From assembly GCA_922989275.2 (NCBI GenBank), contig OV277874.1, forward strand, positions 23,300,154 through 23,364,153: a stretch of 64,000 nt of DNA. The letters run 5' to 3'. How positions within the stretch are numbered: position 1 is the first letter of the stretch; each line of letters starts with the position of its first letter. The translations under genes were made by a program, and so were the position numbers. Source of the DNA: Gari tellinella. Taxonomy: Eukaryota > Mollusca > Bivalvia > Cardiida > Psammobiidae. Positions 10,864-21,145 of this stretch are shown one piece after another. The notes below the pieces were generated by a model. It had not been told where the DNA came from. It made no database searches and saw nothing but the letters and a program-made list of their open reading frames with translations.

Positions 10864-11107
10864 CAGTAAATACGTTATTCTGTCCCATTTTAACGTAAAC
10901 AAAACGGAAAAGCATGGCTATAAAATGTAGCAAAGAACAACTTTTAAACAATTCTGACTATTCCTGTTCATCTGCGTGGCAAATAGTTTGGAGCCAGATC
11001 AGACGCCGGGTAATCCGGCGTCTGATCTTGCTTCAAACTGTTTGCAATTGAACTAATAGTTTTAGCGTAAACGCGTTCATTGGGAAAGAATTGTGTTTTC
11101 TCCACTG
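10864..11107 (+). mobile_element. MITE-A, full length, diverged
   Basis: TA-CAGTAAATACGTTATTC at the left and TTCTCCACTG-TA at the right with a complete cassette; substitutions in the right arm (GGGAAAGAATTGTG). Confidence 0.82.
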
Positions 11108-11668
11108 TATAAACGCATCTTTAGGTATTGATAAATGTATTCAATTCCACCTGGTGATTGATATGTACATGTACATGTACAATGAACTATCATTATTTTA
11201 ATCACTTTGCTAATGAGCCGTTTATATATGTGTACGTTAATATTAGTAACCTTGTAAAATTACAAGACCCATAAATGAGATGATCGGTTACATGTACCAT
11301 GTTCAGTGGGTTTAATATGTGATAAAGATTTCAAATTGGACCTGTGCAAATTCTTTGCACCACGATTTTCCAACGATACCAACATAATTAACAAAACATA
11401 AAATCTAAACTACTTTGAAATTCGACATACAAGGTTTAGGTTTAATTCTTTAGTTCAGTCTCATCATGATTTACAACATATCTTTATCACAGATATAACA
11501 ATTTTCAAAGTATATCATGCCGTTCATAATATGAACTATAAGAGACTATCACAATTTTGCAAATTGTAGTACAATGTACATGTATACATGTACATGTACA
11601 TGTAGTCGAGGGACATTATTCTTTCCCAAACACATCTTGTTCACCCTGGCTCGAAAAATCACCCGAAT
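11108..11668. other. No recognised element; short inverted repeat
   Basis: TGTGATAAAGATTTC near 11320 is mirrored by ATCTTTATCACA near 11487, so a weak hairpin of ~180 bp is possible. ACATGTACATG runs occur near 11165 and 11580. Nothing else is supported. Confidence 0.35.
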
Positions 11669-11915
11669 AAGTGGAGAAAACGTTATTCTTTCCCTTTTAA
11701 ACGCAAACGAAACGCAAAACACTAAAACGTAGAAAAATACCACATTTCGTCCATTCAGATTGATTACATGTATGTTAATCTGAGTGGCAAACAGCTTGGA
11801 GCCTGATCAGACGCCGGGTAACCCGGGGTCTGATCTGGCTCCAAAATGTTTGCAATGAAAATAATAGTTTTAGCGTAAACGCGTTTATTAGGAAAGAATA
11901 ACGTTTTCTCCACTG
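11669..11915 (+). mobile_element. MITE-A, full length
   Basis: Tips AAGTGGAGAAAACG and TTCTCCACTG, complete cassette. An orphan tip-like TTATTCTTTCCC lies just upstream at 11616. Confidence 0.83.
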
Positions 11916-12074
11916 TACATTATCGTTGATCATGCATTATCTGATATTCTAAAAGAACGACTATATTCAACAGAATGTTCATTTGTCTAAACACAGTTAC
12001 CTCCCTTCATTCGCTCTGCCCGGGAATCATTAAATGTGGGACAGTATTGGAACGCTTGACAATAGTTACTGCTA

Positions 12075-12318
12075 CAACAGAGAATACGTCATTATGTCCC
12101 TATTAAACGCAAACGAAACGAAAACACATCGCAATAAATCGTAGAAAAAGACAAGCTTTTATTAATTCTTGCAATTCATGTCAATCTGATGGGCAAACAG
12201 TATTGAGCCTGATCAGACGCCGGATTACCCGGCGTCCGGTCTGGCTTCGATCTGTTTGTAATTGAAACAATAGTTTTACCGTAAACGCGTTTAATGGGAA
12301 ATAATTACATCTCCACTT
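12075..12318 (+). mobile_element. MITE-A, full length, diverged
   Basis: Left tip CAACAGAGAATACG, right tip ATCTCCACTTTA. The cassette has GCGTCCGGTCTGG in place of GCGTCTGATCTGG. Confidence 0.78.
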
Positions 12319-12324
12319 TACAGC

Positions 12325-12476
12325 CATGCGTTCAGCAGGAGCCATCTGTTCAGGGTCTACACGGTTTGCCATTTTGAAATATATGGTAAAAAAAACCTAT
12401 ATAGCCATGAAGTTGGACTAGACTTGATTAGAAGCCGAAATGTTCCAGTTAAGTTTTCTGGGAGTGAATGGGTTTA
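12325..12476 (-). mobile_element. MITE-D, half element
   Basis: AGGAGCCATCTGTTCAGG, GTCTACACGGTTTGCC and AGTGAATGGGTTTAA are the reverse complement of the left half of MITE-D. The other half is missing at the junction with MITE-A. Confidence 0.65.
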
Positions 12477-12715
12477 ATATGACACTCAATTGAAATGGTA
12501 TAATAGAGGCATTGCTTATTGTGCCCACATAAAACAAAAACCCATGGATATAAAGGGTGGACGAATTCAGTATATAAACTTGGAATAATCCACTTGGCGC
12601 AAATGGGTTAAGTACTTGCAACTACATTTTTAGTATTAGATACCAATTTAAAATGACGTGAATTAACTTAATTATGAAAAGCGAGGACATACATGTACTA
12701 ACTGTTCTAACAGTA

Positions 12716-12885
12716 CAGCGGAGAAGACGTAATTCCTTCCCGATAAAGGTATTTAAGCTAAACACGTTGTTTTCTTTGTAAACCGTTTGGAGCCAAACCA
12801 GATATCGGACAACCCGGCGGCTGATCGGGCTCCAAACTGTTTGTCATACAGTTTAAAATACATGGAATTTGCGATAAATGTTAAA
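12716..12885 (-). mobile_element. MITE-A, right end missing
   Basis: TA-CAGCGGAGAAGACG tip, short arm and cassette (GATATCGGACAACCCGG) are present; the long arm fades after 12885. Confidence 0.7.
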
Positions 12886-12943
12886 ACATGAATATTGACT
12901 GCACTGTATTGTTCTGCGGTCGCGTTTTCCTTGGGTTGAAATA

Positions 12944-13337
12944 CAGTGAACCCCCTCTAAACCGGAACCTCTAAATACCGGAATTCTCTCTAAATCGGAA
13001 CCTCTAAATATCGGAATTCTCTCTAAACCGGACAAAAGCTTTGGTCCCCGTTTCAAACCTTCTTTATTTTAACCCATTACACCATAAATACGCTTTTTTA
13101 CGTCATTGGTTTATTCTTACACTGAAGACAATAGTTTGTACATTCTAGCAGATGATAGCTTAAAGCAGGTTGAAAGTAAAGCAGAATGCGGCGCATTCTG
13201 CTTTACTTTCAACCTGCTTTAAGTGGTCAGCTATCTTCCATACTAGATACAAGTTAAAACCCCTCTAAACCGGAAACCCCTCTAAACCGGACATTTTTGT
13301 TGTCCCCACACATGTCCGGTTTAGAGGGGTTTCACTG
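12944..13337. mobile_element. MITE-H (tip CAGTGAAMCCCCTCTAAAC), interrupted
   Basis: Starts TA-CAGTGAACCCCCTC and ends GGGGTTTCACTG-TA. CTAAACCGGA units are repeated inside both ends. The TA flanks and CAGTG tip fit Tc1/mariner type elements. Its middle is occupied by a MITE-E (13069-13257). Confidence 0.75.
13069..13257 (-). mobile_element. MITE-E nested in MITE-H
   Basis: TTAA at both edges (TTTTAACCCATTAC ... AAGTTAA) and the hairpin AAAGCAGGTTGAAAGTAAAG / CTTTACTTTCAACCTGC. The far arm is shortened. Confidence 0.75.
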
Positions 13338-13365
13338 TACACATTTTAACGCGATCTCATCTGTA

Positions 13366-13613
13366 CAATGGAGAAAACGTTGTTATTTTCCGTTTAAACA
13401 TAAAAGAAAGGCAAACGCATTGTCATAAAGTTCAGAAAATACCAACTAATGGATAATCCTGACAATCAATATTTATATAAGTGGCATGCAATTTCGAGCC
13501 TGATCAGACGCCGGGTTACCCGGCGTCTGATCAGGCTCCAAATTGTTTGCAATGTAAATAACAGTTTTAGCGTAAACGCATTTAATAGGGAAAGAATAAC
13601 GTTTTCTCGACAG
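13366..13613 (+). mobile_element. MITE-A, first of a tandem pair
   Basis: Tips CAATGGAGAAAACG and TTCTCGACAG, complete cassette. The flank CAATTTAAAACGATGTCAG after it is repeated after the next copy. Confidence 0.8.
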
Positions 13614-13638
13614 TATCAATTTAAAACGATGTCAGTTA

Positions 13639-13902
13639 CAGTGGAGAAGACGTTATTCTTCAAAGTTCTGGTTTTCATAAACGCAAACGAAACGTAAACG
13701 CGTTGCAATAAAGCGTAGAAAATGACAACTTAAATGACAAATGTGACTATTCATGTTAATCTGAGTAGCAAATAGTTTAAAATTTAATTAAATACCGGGT
13801 TATTCGGCATCAGATCAGGCTTCAAACTGTTTGCAATGTAAATACATGTAACAGTTTCAGCGTAAACGCTTTATTTGGGAAAGAATAACGTACTTTCTAC
13901 TG
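13639..13902 (+). mobile_element. MITE-A, second of a tandem pair
   Basis: Tip CAGTGGAGAAGACG; cassette left half replaced by AAATTTAATTAAATACCGGG. The right tip TTTCTACTG and the repeated flank CAATTTAAAACGATGTCAG suggest local duplication of element plus flank. Confidence 0.75.
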
Positions 13903-14179
13903 TACCAATTTAAAACGATGTCAGTTAACTATATCCTGAAATGCAAGGGCATACATGTACTTACGGTTCAAAATGTAATTGTCAGTCAATTTCGTTTCCC
14001 TGGAAATCATAAATTTTGAGTGACGTTAAAGCAGCACTTTGCAATTCCTGGAAATGGGATTCCATGATGTTGGATCCTTTAAAACAACCTGAAGTGAACT
14101 GACATAGATTTGTTTACACCAGTTAAAGTTTTGATACAGTTGGAAGGGCCATATTCCTTCCCATTAAACTCATTCATCC

Positions 14180-14353
14180 CTCAACCCTTTCATGGTCAAA
14201 TTTATTGTGAGATTTTTACCCTATCATCGCCATATCAGTGTCTGCGTTAAATCTAACTTTGAAACGATATTGCAGACAACAATATTGAAGCAGACGGCGA
14301 TACACACAGAAGGGGTAAAAACCTCGCAGTAAACTTGATCATGAAAGTGTTAT
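14180..14353. mobile_element. MITE-C derivative without cassette
   Basis: CAACCCTTTCATGGTCAAATT pairs with AAACTTGATCATGAAAGTG, and the middle reads TTGCAGACAACAATATTGAAG. It is a symmetrical foldback built from one C end, with no GATCAGACGCC palindrome. Confidence 0.65.
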
Positions 14354-14411
14354 AGACAGTAACCTGCTCTATTAAAAGTATTTGCAAATAGTCAGTAAAA
14401 ACGCTAGAACG

Positions 14412-14505
14412 GCGCTCCGAACAATGATTTCCTCCTTACAACATTGTTTGTCACTCTTCCCCAAACAAGCCAATTATGTTCAGCAGAAGTCAATAATTTC
14501 TCTTT
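14412..14505 (-). mobile_element. MITE-B fragment
   Basis: GCGCTCCGAACAATGATTTC, CTCCTTACAACATTG and CCCCAAACAAGCCAATTATG are B end motifs; no cassette. Confidence 0.55.
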
Positions 14506-14726
14506 TGAACCCAAACGGATCGCAATAAAACGTACATGTAGCACATTATATATTTTTCCGAAAACTCTAACTACATGTACATGTATTAATGTTAACATAA
14601 GTTGGAAACAGCTTGGAGCCTGATCAGACGCCGGGTTACATGGCGTCCGGCGTCTGACCTGGCTCCAAACTGTTTGCAATGGAAATAATACGCGTTTATT
14701 GCGAAAGAATAACGTCTTCTCCACTG
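14506..14726 (+). mobile_element. MITE-A, left tip lost
   Basis: Diverged long arm, cassette with a duplicated GGCGTCCGGCGTC, shortened right arm and tip TTCTCCACTG. Confidence 0.72.
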
Positions 14727-14735
14727 TTACATGTA

Positions 14736-14981
14736 CAGTGGAGAATCTGTTATTCTTTCCCGTTTAAACGCAAACGTACGCAAACGCAAAGCACTAAAAC
14801 GTAGAAAAGAACAACTTTTGGACAATTCTGATAATTCATGTTTATCTTGGTGGCAAACAGTTTGGAGCCTGATCAGACGCCGGGTTACCCGGCGTCTGAT
14901 CTGGCTCCAAACTGTTTGTACTGTAAATAATAGTTTTAGCGTAAACGCGTTTATTGGGAAAGAATAACAGATTCTCCACTG
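14736..14981 (+). mobile_element. MITE-A, near-consensus full copy (246 bp)
   Basis: TA-CAGTGGAGAATCTGTTATTC at one end and its inverse at the other, with all arms intact. A good reference copy; the two ends pair over ~28 bp and the cassette over ~30 bp. Confidence 0.92.
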
Positions 14982-15028
14982 TACATGTATTTCCGACAAT
15001 GCTTACTATAATGTTACATGTAACCTAA

Positions 15029-15160
15029 GTTGCAAACAGTTTAGAGCCTGGTCAGACGTCGGGTTACCCGGCGTCTGACAAGGCTCCAAGATGTTTTCAA
15101 TAGAAATAATATTTTTAGCGTAAACGCGTTTATTGAGACAGAATAACGTCTCCTCCACTG
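15029..15160 (+). mobile_element. MITE-A, right half
   Basis: Cassette (TTTAGAGCCTGGTCAGACG) and right arm ending CCTCCACTG; left arm missing. Confidence 0.7.
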
Positions 15161-15536
15161 TCCATATAATACATATATGTACATGTAATGAATTGATTTG
15201 ATATCGAATATATCACACGTTCATGAAGTGTTAGAAAGTGCCAAAGTAATGATTCTTATTTGACCTAATGAAAGTGAAATTTGCCGTAGATCGCGCAACT
15301 ATGAACAGTGATTGGCATTTTAATTAATCTTTATGACATTTGGTTAATTTCGTATAAAATAAATGATACCGAAGTACGGATTTGATAAATTGTGAGTTTT
15401 CTATTACTGTTAATGGGAATGGGTAGTATTTAAGGTAGCATGCCTCTAATAAGATCAGGTTTATTTCGGTAAAATCGGTGCCTTCTCAACTGACGATCCG
15501 TATGGAATAATGCTTTGCCTGTTTCGTTCATGTAAC
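15161..15536. other. No recognisable feature
   Basis: AT-rich sequence without open frames of note or family repeats. Confidence 0.35.
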
Positions 15537-16015
15537 TATAGTGTTGTTCGGAGGGAGTCGTTATAGGGAGGGAATTGGTTTTCATTTGCAAACAGCTTGA
15601 ATCCAGATCAAACACCCTGTATCGCTGATCCCTAGACAATTAGTCTAACACTTTCGCTGCTGCACTATCGCCTGATTTAAATTGTTGTCTGCTGTTTTTC
15701 TTGCATACAGTGGAGAATCTGTTATTCTTTCCCGTTTAAACGCAAACGTACGCAAACGCAAAACACTAAAACGTAGAAAAGTACAACTTTTTGACAATTC
15801 TTATAATTCATGTTTATCTTGGTGGCAAACAGTTTGGAGCTTGATCAGACGCCGGGTTACCCGGCGTCTGATCTGGCTCCAAACTGTTTGCACTGCAAAT
15901 AATAGTTTTAGCGTAAACGCGTTTATTGGGAAAGAATAACAGATTCTCCACTGTAACTGTCTTGGGATCAGCGATAAGTGTTGTTGTAAGGAGGGAGTCG
16001 TTGTTCGGAGCACTG
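15537..16015 (+). mobile_element. MITE-B, internally rearranged and interrupted
   Basis: Left part GTTGTTCGGAGGGAGTCG through the cassette is in + order; the next part (GCTGCTGCACTATCGCC, GTTGTCTGCTG) is inverted. After the inserted MITE-A the + order end returns (GTTGTAAGGAGGGAGTCG ... GAGCACTG). Confidence 0.65.
15708..15953 (+). mobile_element. MITE-A nested in MITE-B
   Basis: Near-consensus copy flanked by TA; B sequence lies on both sides. Confidence 0.88.
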
Positions 16016-16117
16016 TATTTTTTTGAGCGAAGATGCCGATACTTAATTGGATATATACATGTTCAAAGGAACCCCCATTTCGTTCAAGTCCTCTGGTTCG
16101 TTTGCATGCCCAGGTAT

Positions 16118-16232
16118 CAAGGTTATAAGCGTTTGAGCTGAATCTGAGTGTGTTCTCAAGCATTTGATTGGTCAGATTTGAGCCAATGCTTGAGAACGAC
16201 TTTAGACTCAACTGAAAAGCTTTATAACCTTC
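16118..16232. repeat. Imperfect inverted repeat
   Basis: AAGGTTATAAGC and GTTCTCAAGCATT on the left mirror AATGCTTGAGAAC and AGCTTTATAACCTT on the right. Possibly a small foldback element. Confidence 0.6.
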
Positions 16233-16252
16233 GACCCAGTGCATTAACCCAT

Positions 16253-16440
16253 TCTCTGGAGAAGACGCTATTTTTCCCGTTTAAATGCAAACGAAACGTA
16301 AACGCAATCCACTTAAATGTAGAAAAATACACATGATTGACTTTTTTCGTGGTTTATTTTAATCTGAATGGTTTTGCAATGGAAATAATAGTTTTAGCAT
16401 AAGCACGTTTATTGGGAAAGAATAACATCTTTTTCTCTGT
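16253..16440 (+). mobile_element. MITE-A without cassette
   Basis: Tips and both arms are present but the sequence runs from AATCTGAATGG directly to TTTTGCAATGG: the hairpin has been cleanly lost. Confidence 0.75.
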
Positions 16441-16489
16441 ATATCACTGATACATATACATGTACGTGTAGGACCTTGGTTTTAAATCT

Positions 16490-17022
16490 CATCCGAATGA
16501 CATCAGTATTGGTGTGAAATGGGGTTTAAATATTTCGACGCCATATTGTATCGTCTGCTTAACCCTTTCACTACCAAATTTTTCGTGAGCTTTTTACCCC
16601 TTCACCGATTCATTGTCATCTGCTGCAATTTTGGTGTATGGAAGATCGTTTCAAAGTAAGATTTAATATAGTACATGTATGACTTGAAACATATCGATAC
16701 GAGTGTCAAACAGTTTGGATCCTGATCAGACGCCGCCTTACGCATCGTCTGATCAGGATCCAAACTGTTTGCAAACGCACTTTAGGCGTCATTGAGAGTG
16801 AGAGGGTTAACCCATACTCACCCATGACATCGTCTTCATACATACTGATGTCTTAAATAGTGTTCTCAAATTTAGATTTAAAGCACTTTAATTTTGGTAA
16901 TATAGATTCGGACAACAAACAGATTGGATCCCATCAGACGCCGCGGAGAGCGGCGTTTGATCCGGATCCAAAACTGTTTGCAATTGAAAACATTAGTAGC
17001 GCTTTGCAATTGCAAACGTTAA
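16490..17022 (+). mobile_element. Older MITE-C, interrupted
   Basis: GACGCCATATTGTATCGTCTGC, then a nested C copy, then CATCGTCTTCATAC, TTTAGATTTAAAGCACTTTA, a decayed cassette (CAGACGCCGCGGAGAGCGG) and a right end near GTTAA at 17019. The left boundary is approximate. Confidence 0.55.
16559..16810 (+). mobile_element. MITE-C, full length, nested in another C
   Basis: TTAACCCTTTCACTACC ... GAGAGGGTTAA, with a complete cassette. TTAA is duplicated at the target. Confidence 0.8.
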
Positions 17023-17077
17023 ATCTTTGGATTATCTAAACACACTGTCAATCAGAAACCAGTTCACGATGTTTAAC

Positions 17078-17200
17078 AAATAAAATCAAACGCCATGGGT
17101 GTTTTTGCAAGAGCTAATTTAATACCCCTGTCATTCAACCTGAAATATTTTCCCAGAGAATATCGACTGGTTGAACCATAAATCTAATCGTAGAAACATT
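17078..17200 (+). repeat. Dispersed 125-bp repeat, copy 1
   Basis: AAATCAAACGCCATGGGTG, AGAGCTAATTTAATACCCC and ATATCGACTGGTTGAACC recur in the same order at 18720-18850. Both copies lie next to MITE-A. Nature unknown. Confidence 0.6.
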
Positions 17201-17201
17201 A

Positions 17202-17423
17202 CAGTGGAATAAACGCGTTTACGCTAAAAGTATTATTTCCATTGCAAACAGCTTGGAGCCAGATCAGACGCCGGGTTACCCGGCGTCTGATCAGGCTCCT
17301 AGCTGTTTGCCATTCAGATTAACATATACAATCTGAATGGACGAACTGTGGTCTTTTTCTACGTTTTAGTGTTTTGCGTTTCGTTTGCGTTTAAACGGGA
17401 AAGAATAACGTTTTTCTCCACTG
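17202..17423 (-). mobile_element. MITE-A, left tip deleted by 20 bp
   Basis: TA-CAGTGGAAT joins directly to AAACGCGTTTACG, removing TTATTCTTTCCC. Cassette and right tip intact. Confidence 0.8.
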
Positions 17424-17509
17424 TACATTAAATTCGTTCTATACCGTAAATCGCATCTGTTTTAAGATTATTGTCAGCCGTAACGATGGCAACAATTAAA
17501 GCTTTTTTA

Positions 17510-17741
17510 CATTGGAGAAGACATGTAAATAAACATGTTTTCACTAAAACTATTATTTCCACATATTTTGGAGCAAGATCAGACACCGGGTAAACCGGCG
17601 TCTGATCATGCTCCAAACTGTTTGTTACTCAGATCAGCATGAATAGTCAGAAGTGTCAAAAGGTTCTCCGTTTCTGTTTTAATGCGATGCGTTGGCATTT
17701 CGCTTGCGTTTAAAAGGGAACGAATAACGTCTTCTCCGCTG
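17510..17741 (-). mobile_element. MITE-A, diverged
   Basis: CATTGGAGAAGACATG and TTCTCCGCTG tips. Cassette left arm shortened to ATTTTGGAGCAAGATC. Confidence 0.78.
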
Positions 17742-17935
17742 TGTATGAGAGCTATCGGTCGCTTGTGGAGTTTTTTGTTTGGCTGGGCCCAAGTACAGAG
17801 TTTCCCTTCATTCGGGATATTTAGGTGTTTTTCAGAACTTAGGGCATTAGCTACATGTAACACTGAGTCTGTACACAAACATAAACAGCGCTCCCTCCCT
17901 ACATGTACACAAACATAAACAGTGCTCCCTTCCTA

Positions 17936-18180
17936 CAGTGGAGAACTGTTATTCTTTCCCAATAAACGCGTTTACGCTAAAACTATTATTTGCAGCGCAA
18001 ACAGTTTGGAGCCAGATCAGACGCCGGGTAACCCGGCGTCTGATCAGGCTCCAAACTGTTTGGCATCAAGATAAACAAGAATTATCAGAATTGTCCAAAA
18101 GTTGTTCTTTTCTACGTTTTAGTGCTTTGCGTTTGCGTACGTTTGCGTTTAAACGGGAAAGAATAACATATTCTCCACTG
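17936..18180 (-). mobile_element. MITE-A nested in MITE-B (first)
   Basis: Full copy with both tips and complete cassette. Confidence 0.88.
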
Positions 18181-18306
18181 TACATGCACACAAACGCTTG
18201 CCGCTGTTCCTCAAACAATACAATTTTGTCGAACTGTTTCACTGCTGCACTATCATCTGCTTAAAATTGTTTCCGTTTTGCCCAATATCACACATTGGAC
18301 ATATTA

Positions 18307-18552
18307 CAGTGGAGAATGTGTTATTCTTTCCCAATAAACGCGTTTACGCTAAAACTATTATTTGCAGTGCAAACAGTTTGGAGCCAGATCAGACGCCGGG
18401 TAACCCGGCGTCTGCTCAGACTCCAAACTGTTTGCCACCAAGATAAACATGAACTATCAGAATTGTCCAAAAGTTGTTCTTTTCTACGTTTTAGCGCTTT
18501 GCGTTTGCGTACGTTTGCGTTTAAACGGGAAAGAATAACAGATTATCCACTG
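18307..18552 (-). mobile_element. MITE-A nested in MITE-B (second)
   Basis: Full copy; the B target reads GGACATAT-TA before and TA-ACAGAAAAATC after it, showing the TA duplication. Confidence 0.9.
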
Positions 18553-18603
18553 TAACAGAAAAATCATAATGACGAGTGACAAACAACTTGATTCCAGATC
18601 ATA

Positions 18604-18690
18604 AAAAAATGTCATTTTCTACGTATTTTGCAATGCGTTTGCGTTTCGTTCAATGATTTTAAACGGAAAGGAAGAACATTTTCTCCACTG
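18604..18690 (-). mobile_element. MITE-A, right arm fragment
   Basis: GTCATTTTCTACG through GCGTTTGCGTTTCG to the tip TTCTCCACTG. Confidence 0.7.
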
Positions 18691-18719
18691 TAATGCACAT
18701 GTGTACATGCACCCCCTAC

Positions 18720-18850
18720 TGTATAAAATCAAACGCCACTGGTGTGTTTTTATCAGAGCTAATTTAATGCCCCTGTCATTCAACTGGAAAACTTTTCTCA
18801 GAAAATATCGACTGTTTGAACCATCAATCTTATCAAACAATCAAAACATT
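18720..18850 (+). repeat. Dispersed 125-bp repeat, copy 2
   Basis: Shares AAATCAAACGCCA, AGAGCTAATTTAAT and AATATCGACTG with 17078-17200. Confidence 0.6.
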
Positions 18851-18908
18851 AACATTTTTTTTTAAATACAGTGAGGAAAACGTTTTTTCCTTTCAGGCTA
18901 AATGAATA

Positions 18909-19392
18909 CAGTGGAGAAAACGTTATTCTTTCCCGTTTAAACGCAGACGGAACGCATACGCATTGCAATAAGACATAGAAAAAGAAAACCTGCCGACAAT
19001 TGTGACTATTCATGTTAATATGAGTGGCAAACAGTTTGCAGCCTGATCAGACGCCGGGACACCCGGCGTCTAATCAGGCTCAAAAGTGTTTGCAATGGTT
19101 GCCATGTACAGTGGAGAATCTGTTATTCTTTCCCAATAAACTCGTTTACGCTAAAACTATTATTTACAGTGCAAACAGTTTGGAGCCAGATCAGACGCCG
19201 GGTAACCCGGCGTCTGATCAGGCTCCAAACTGTTTGCCACCAAGATAAACATGAAATATTAGAATTGTCCAAAAGTTGTTCTTTTCTACGTTTTAGTGTT
19301 TTGCGTTTGCGTACGTTTGCGTTTAAACGGGAAAGAATAACAGATTCTCCACTGTACTATTATATTTTGAGCGTAAACGCGTTTAATGTTTT
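18909..19392 (+). mobile_element. MITE-A interrupted by another MITE-A
   Basis: Left tip, long arm and cassette run to TTTGCAATGGTTGCC; after the nested copy the right arm resumes as TTTTGAGCGTAAACGCGTTT. The end is degraded. Confidence 0.65.
19109..19354 (-). mobile_element. MITE-A nested in MITE-A
   Basis: Near-consensus full copy in opposite orientation to its host; TA on both sides. Confidence 0.88.
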
Positions 19393-19840
19393 ATCCATTG
19401 AAATTCGCAATAGTTGATGGAAATTAACTGAAAATTACGGGTTAGTTCGAATATAGCAAATTCGAGATAAAAGCATGTATACAATGAGGAAGACATTAAT
19501 GTTTAATAATGCACGATTTTAATACATGTACATGTACTAAATCAAAATCATCAATTGCAAACAATTTGGAGCTTGACATTAAGGGATGTATGTTTTGTTC
19601 CTTTTAATAGGTAACTTGTGCAAAAACAATTTGTCTACATGTACTTTATATGGGCTTCTGTAATCAGACAGACAGTAAAACAAAGCGTTCTTACATGAGA
19701 ACAGTGAGGAAGACGTTATGTTTACCTGTTTAAACGCATACAGCATTTCTTATCCTAAATTAATATTTACTTGTTTATATAAGCGTTTGACATGTTTTTA
19801 CAAATTACTATTTCTATGCTAAATGTGCGTGCCAGTCTCT

Positions 19841-20676
19841 TTAAGGACTATCGCGCCGGTTTCAATTGTTACGGTCAAAGAAAACCAATTCATGCAAACT
19901 ATTTGATGGATTGTCTCCCTTTGACCAATTCTCTGTTATATAGTTTATATTTGAACTTTTTATTTTTTTCTACCTCAATAAGCTAAGTTGTGAGGTCATA
20001 TATGCATCTGGCGACCATGATTAGTGATATATACTAATAATGCATGAATAGTGATATATTGTTGACGATTGTTCACTATGGATTTGGACACATTCTAGCA
20101 TTCAAAAGTGGTTATCATATCGATTGTATATAGCCCTATATGAAAGTGGATTGACATGCGTACCGTTTTATGCAGACATTCGTATTTTTCCAAAAAAAAA
20201 AAAAGTTTGGGTACCTATAATTTTAATTTGTGATTTCAGTAAATTAATGCTTCATCAAAATTTGTAAAAATATATTGTCAAAATCTGAATGTTCGATCTG
20301 TAAGAAAAAAAACTTTGAAAATTAACTATTTGATGTGTTCTCTTTATTGACGAATAACATGTTGTTTCCATGTTTTGTAGCTACTTGCTCCTATTTTTTG
20401 TCTATTTTATGAAAACACATGAATGACATTTAAGGTAAATTACAAAACTGAAGAGGGGTTTTGTGATATTTTATGAATCAAAAGCAAGTGTCTCCGGATA
20501 ATTAGGGGTATACCCCGAAACAAGCTATTATGTAAAAAAAAATCAAGTTCGGGGCCTACCTATTTTTATTTCATATTTGTGCATAACAGGGTATATACAT
20601 GTACTAGCAACATGCAAAGTTTAAATACAATCTGAATGTTTTGAAAATTCGAACAAACTGCCGCGATAGTCTTTAG
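19841..20676 (-). mobile_element. MITE-F copy 2 (~836 bp)
   Basis: TTAA-GGACTATCGCGCCGG at one end and CCGCGATAGTC near TTAG at the other. Aligns in reverse to 5408-6058 with ~190 bp more internal sequence, so it may be the fuller copy. No coding capacity. Confidence 0.75.
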
Positions 20677-21145
20677 AAGGTTGCTGCTTTTGTCAATTAT
20701 TTTACCGACTAAAGATCAAGTTACACAGCGTTAAAATGTCTGTTATGCCTACATGTACCTGGCACCGTGGTTAAATGTTTAAAGCGTTGGAAAACAGATT
20801 GATATCGTTCTCAAGGTTTTGATTGTTCCGATTGGAGCATAATGCTCAACGCTGACCAATGAAAACCTTTATTATGCTTTAGATATAAGCAAAGGACCTG
20901 CTTTCAGCATACAATCAAGTTATTCGGGAAATAGTTACCATTAATCCCCCTAAATAAACATTTATGTGTGATAAAAGTCATTTTCATGTCGAAATAATTA
21001 ATATACACGGATTCTCTATAGCCATCAATCAAATAAATTGATTCATCTATGGCTAAGTTGATCGCATGGGCAAACGTGATTTATTCTACGCTGTAAACAT
21101 TACAGTACAACTTTTCTTTGACGACCACTGAAGCAGAAGAAAGTA

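Larger units (their letters stand above)
17920..18602 (-). mobile_element. MITE-B carrying two MITE-A insertions
   Basis: CAGTGCTCCCTTCCTAC, then (after insert 1) CTTGCCGCTGTTCCTCAAAC and CTGCTGCACTATCATCTGC, then (after insert 2) ACAGAAAAATCATAATGACG and half a cassette. The pieces are collinear with an uninterrupted B. Confidence 0.75.

Noticed and set aside
15801..16244. 147-codon minus-strand frame
   Set aside because: Crosses a MITE-A palindrome, a MITE-B end and an inverted repeat; peptide parts recur at every A copy.
17606..17918. Overlapping frames on both strands near 17.7 kb
   Set aside because: Start or end in MITE-A arms and have no recognisable domain in the unique part.
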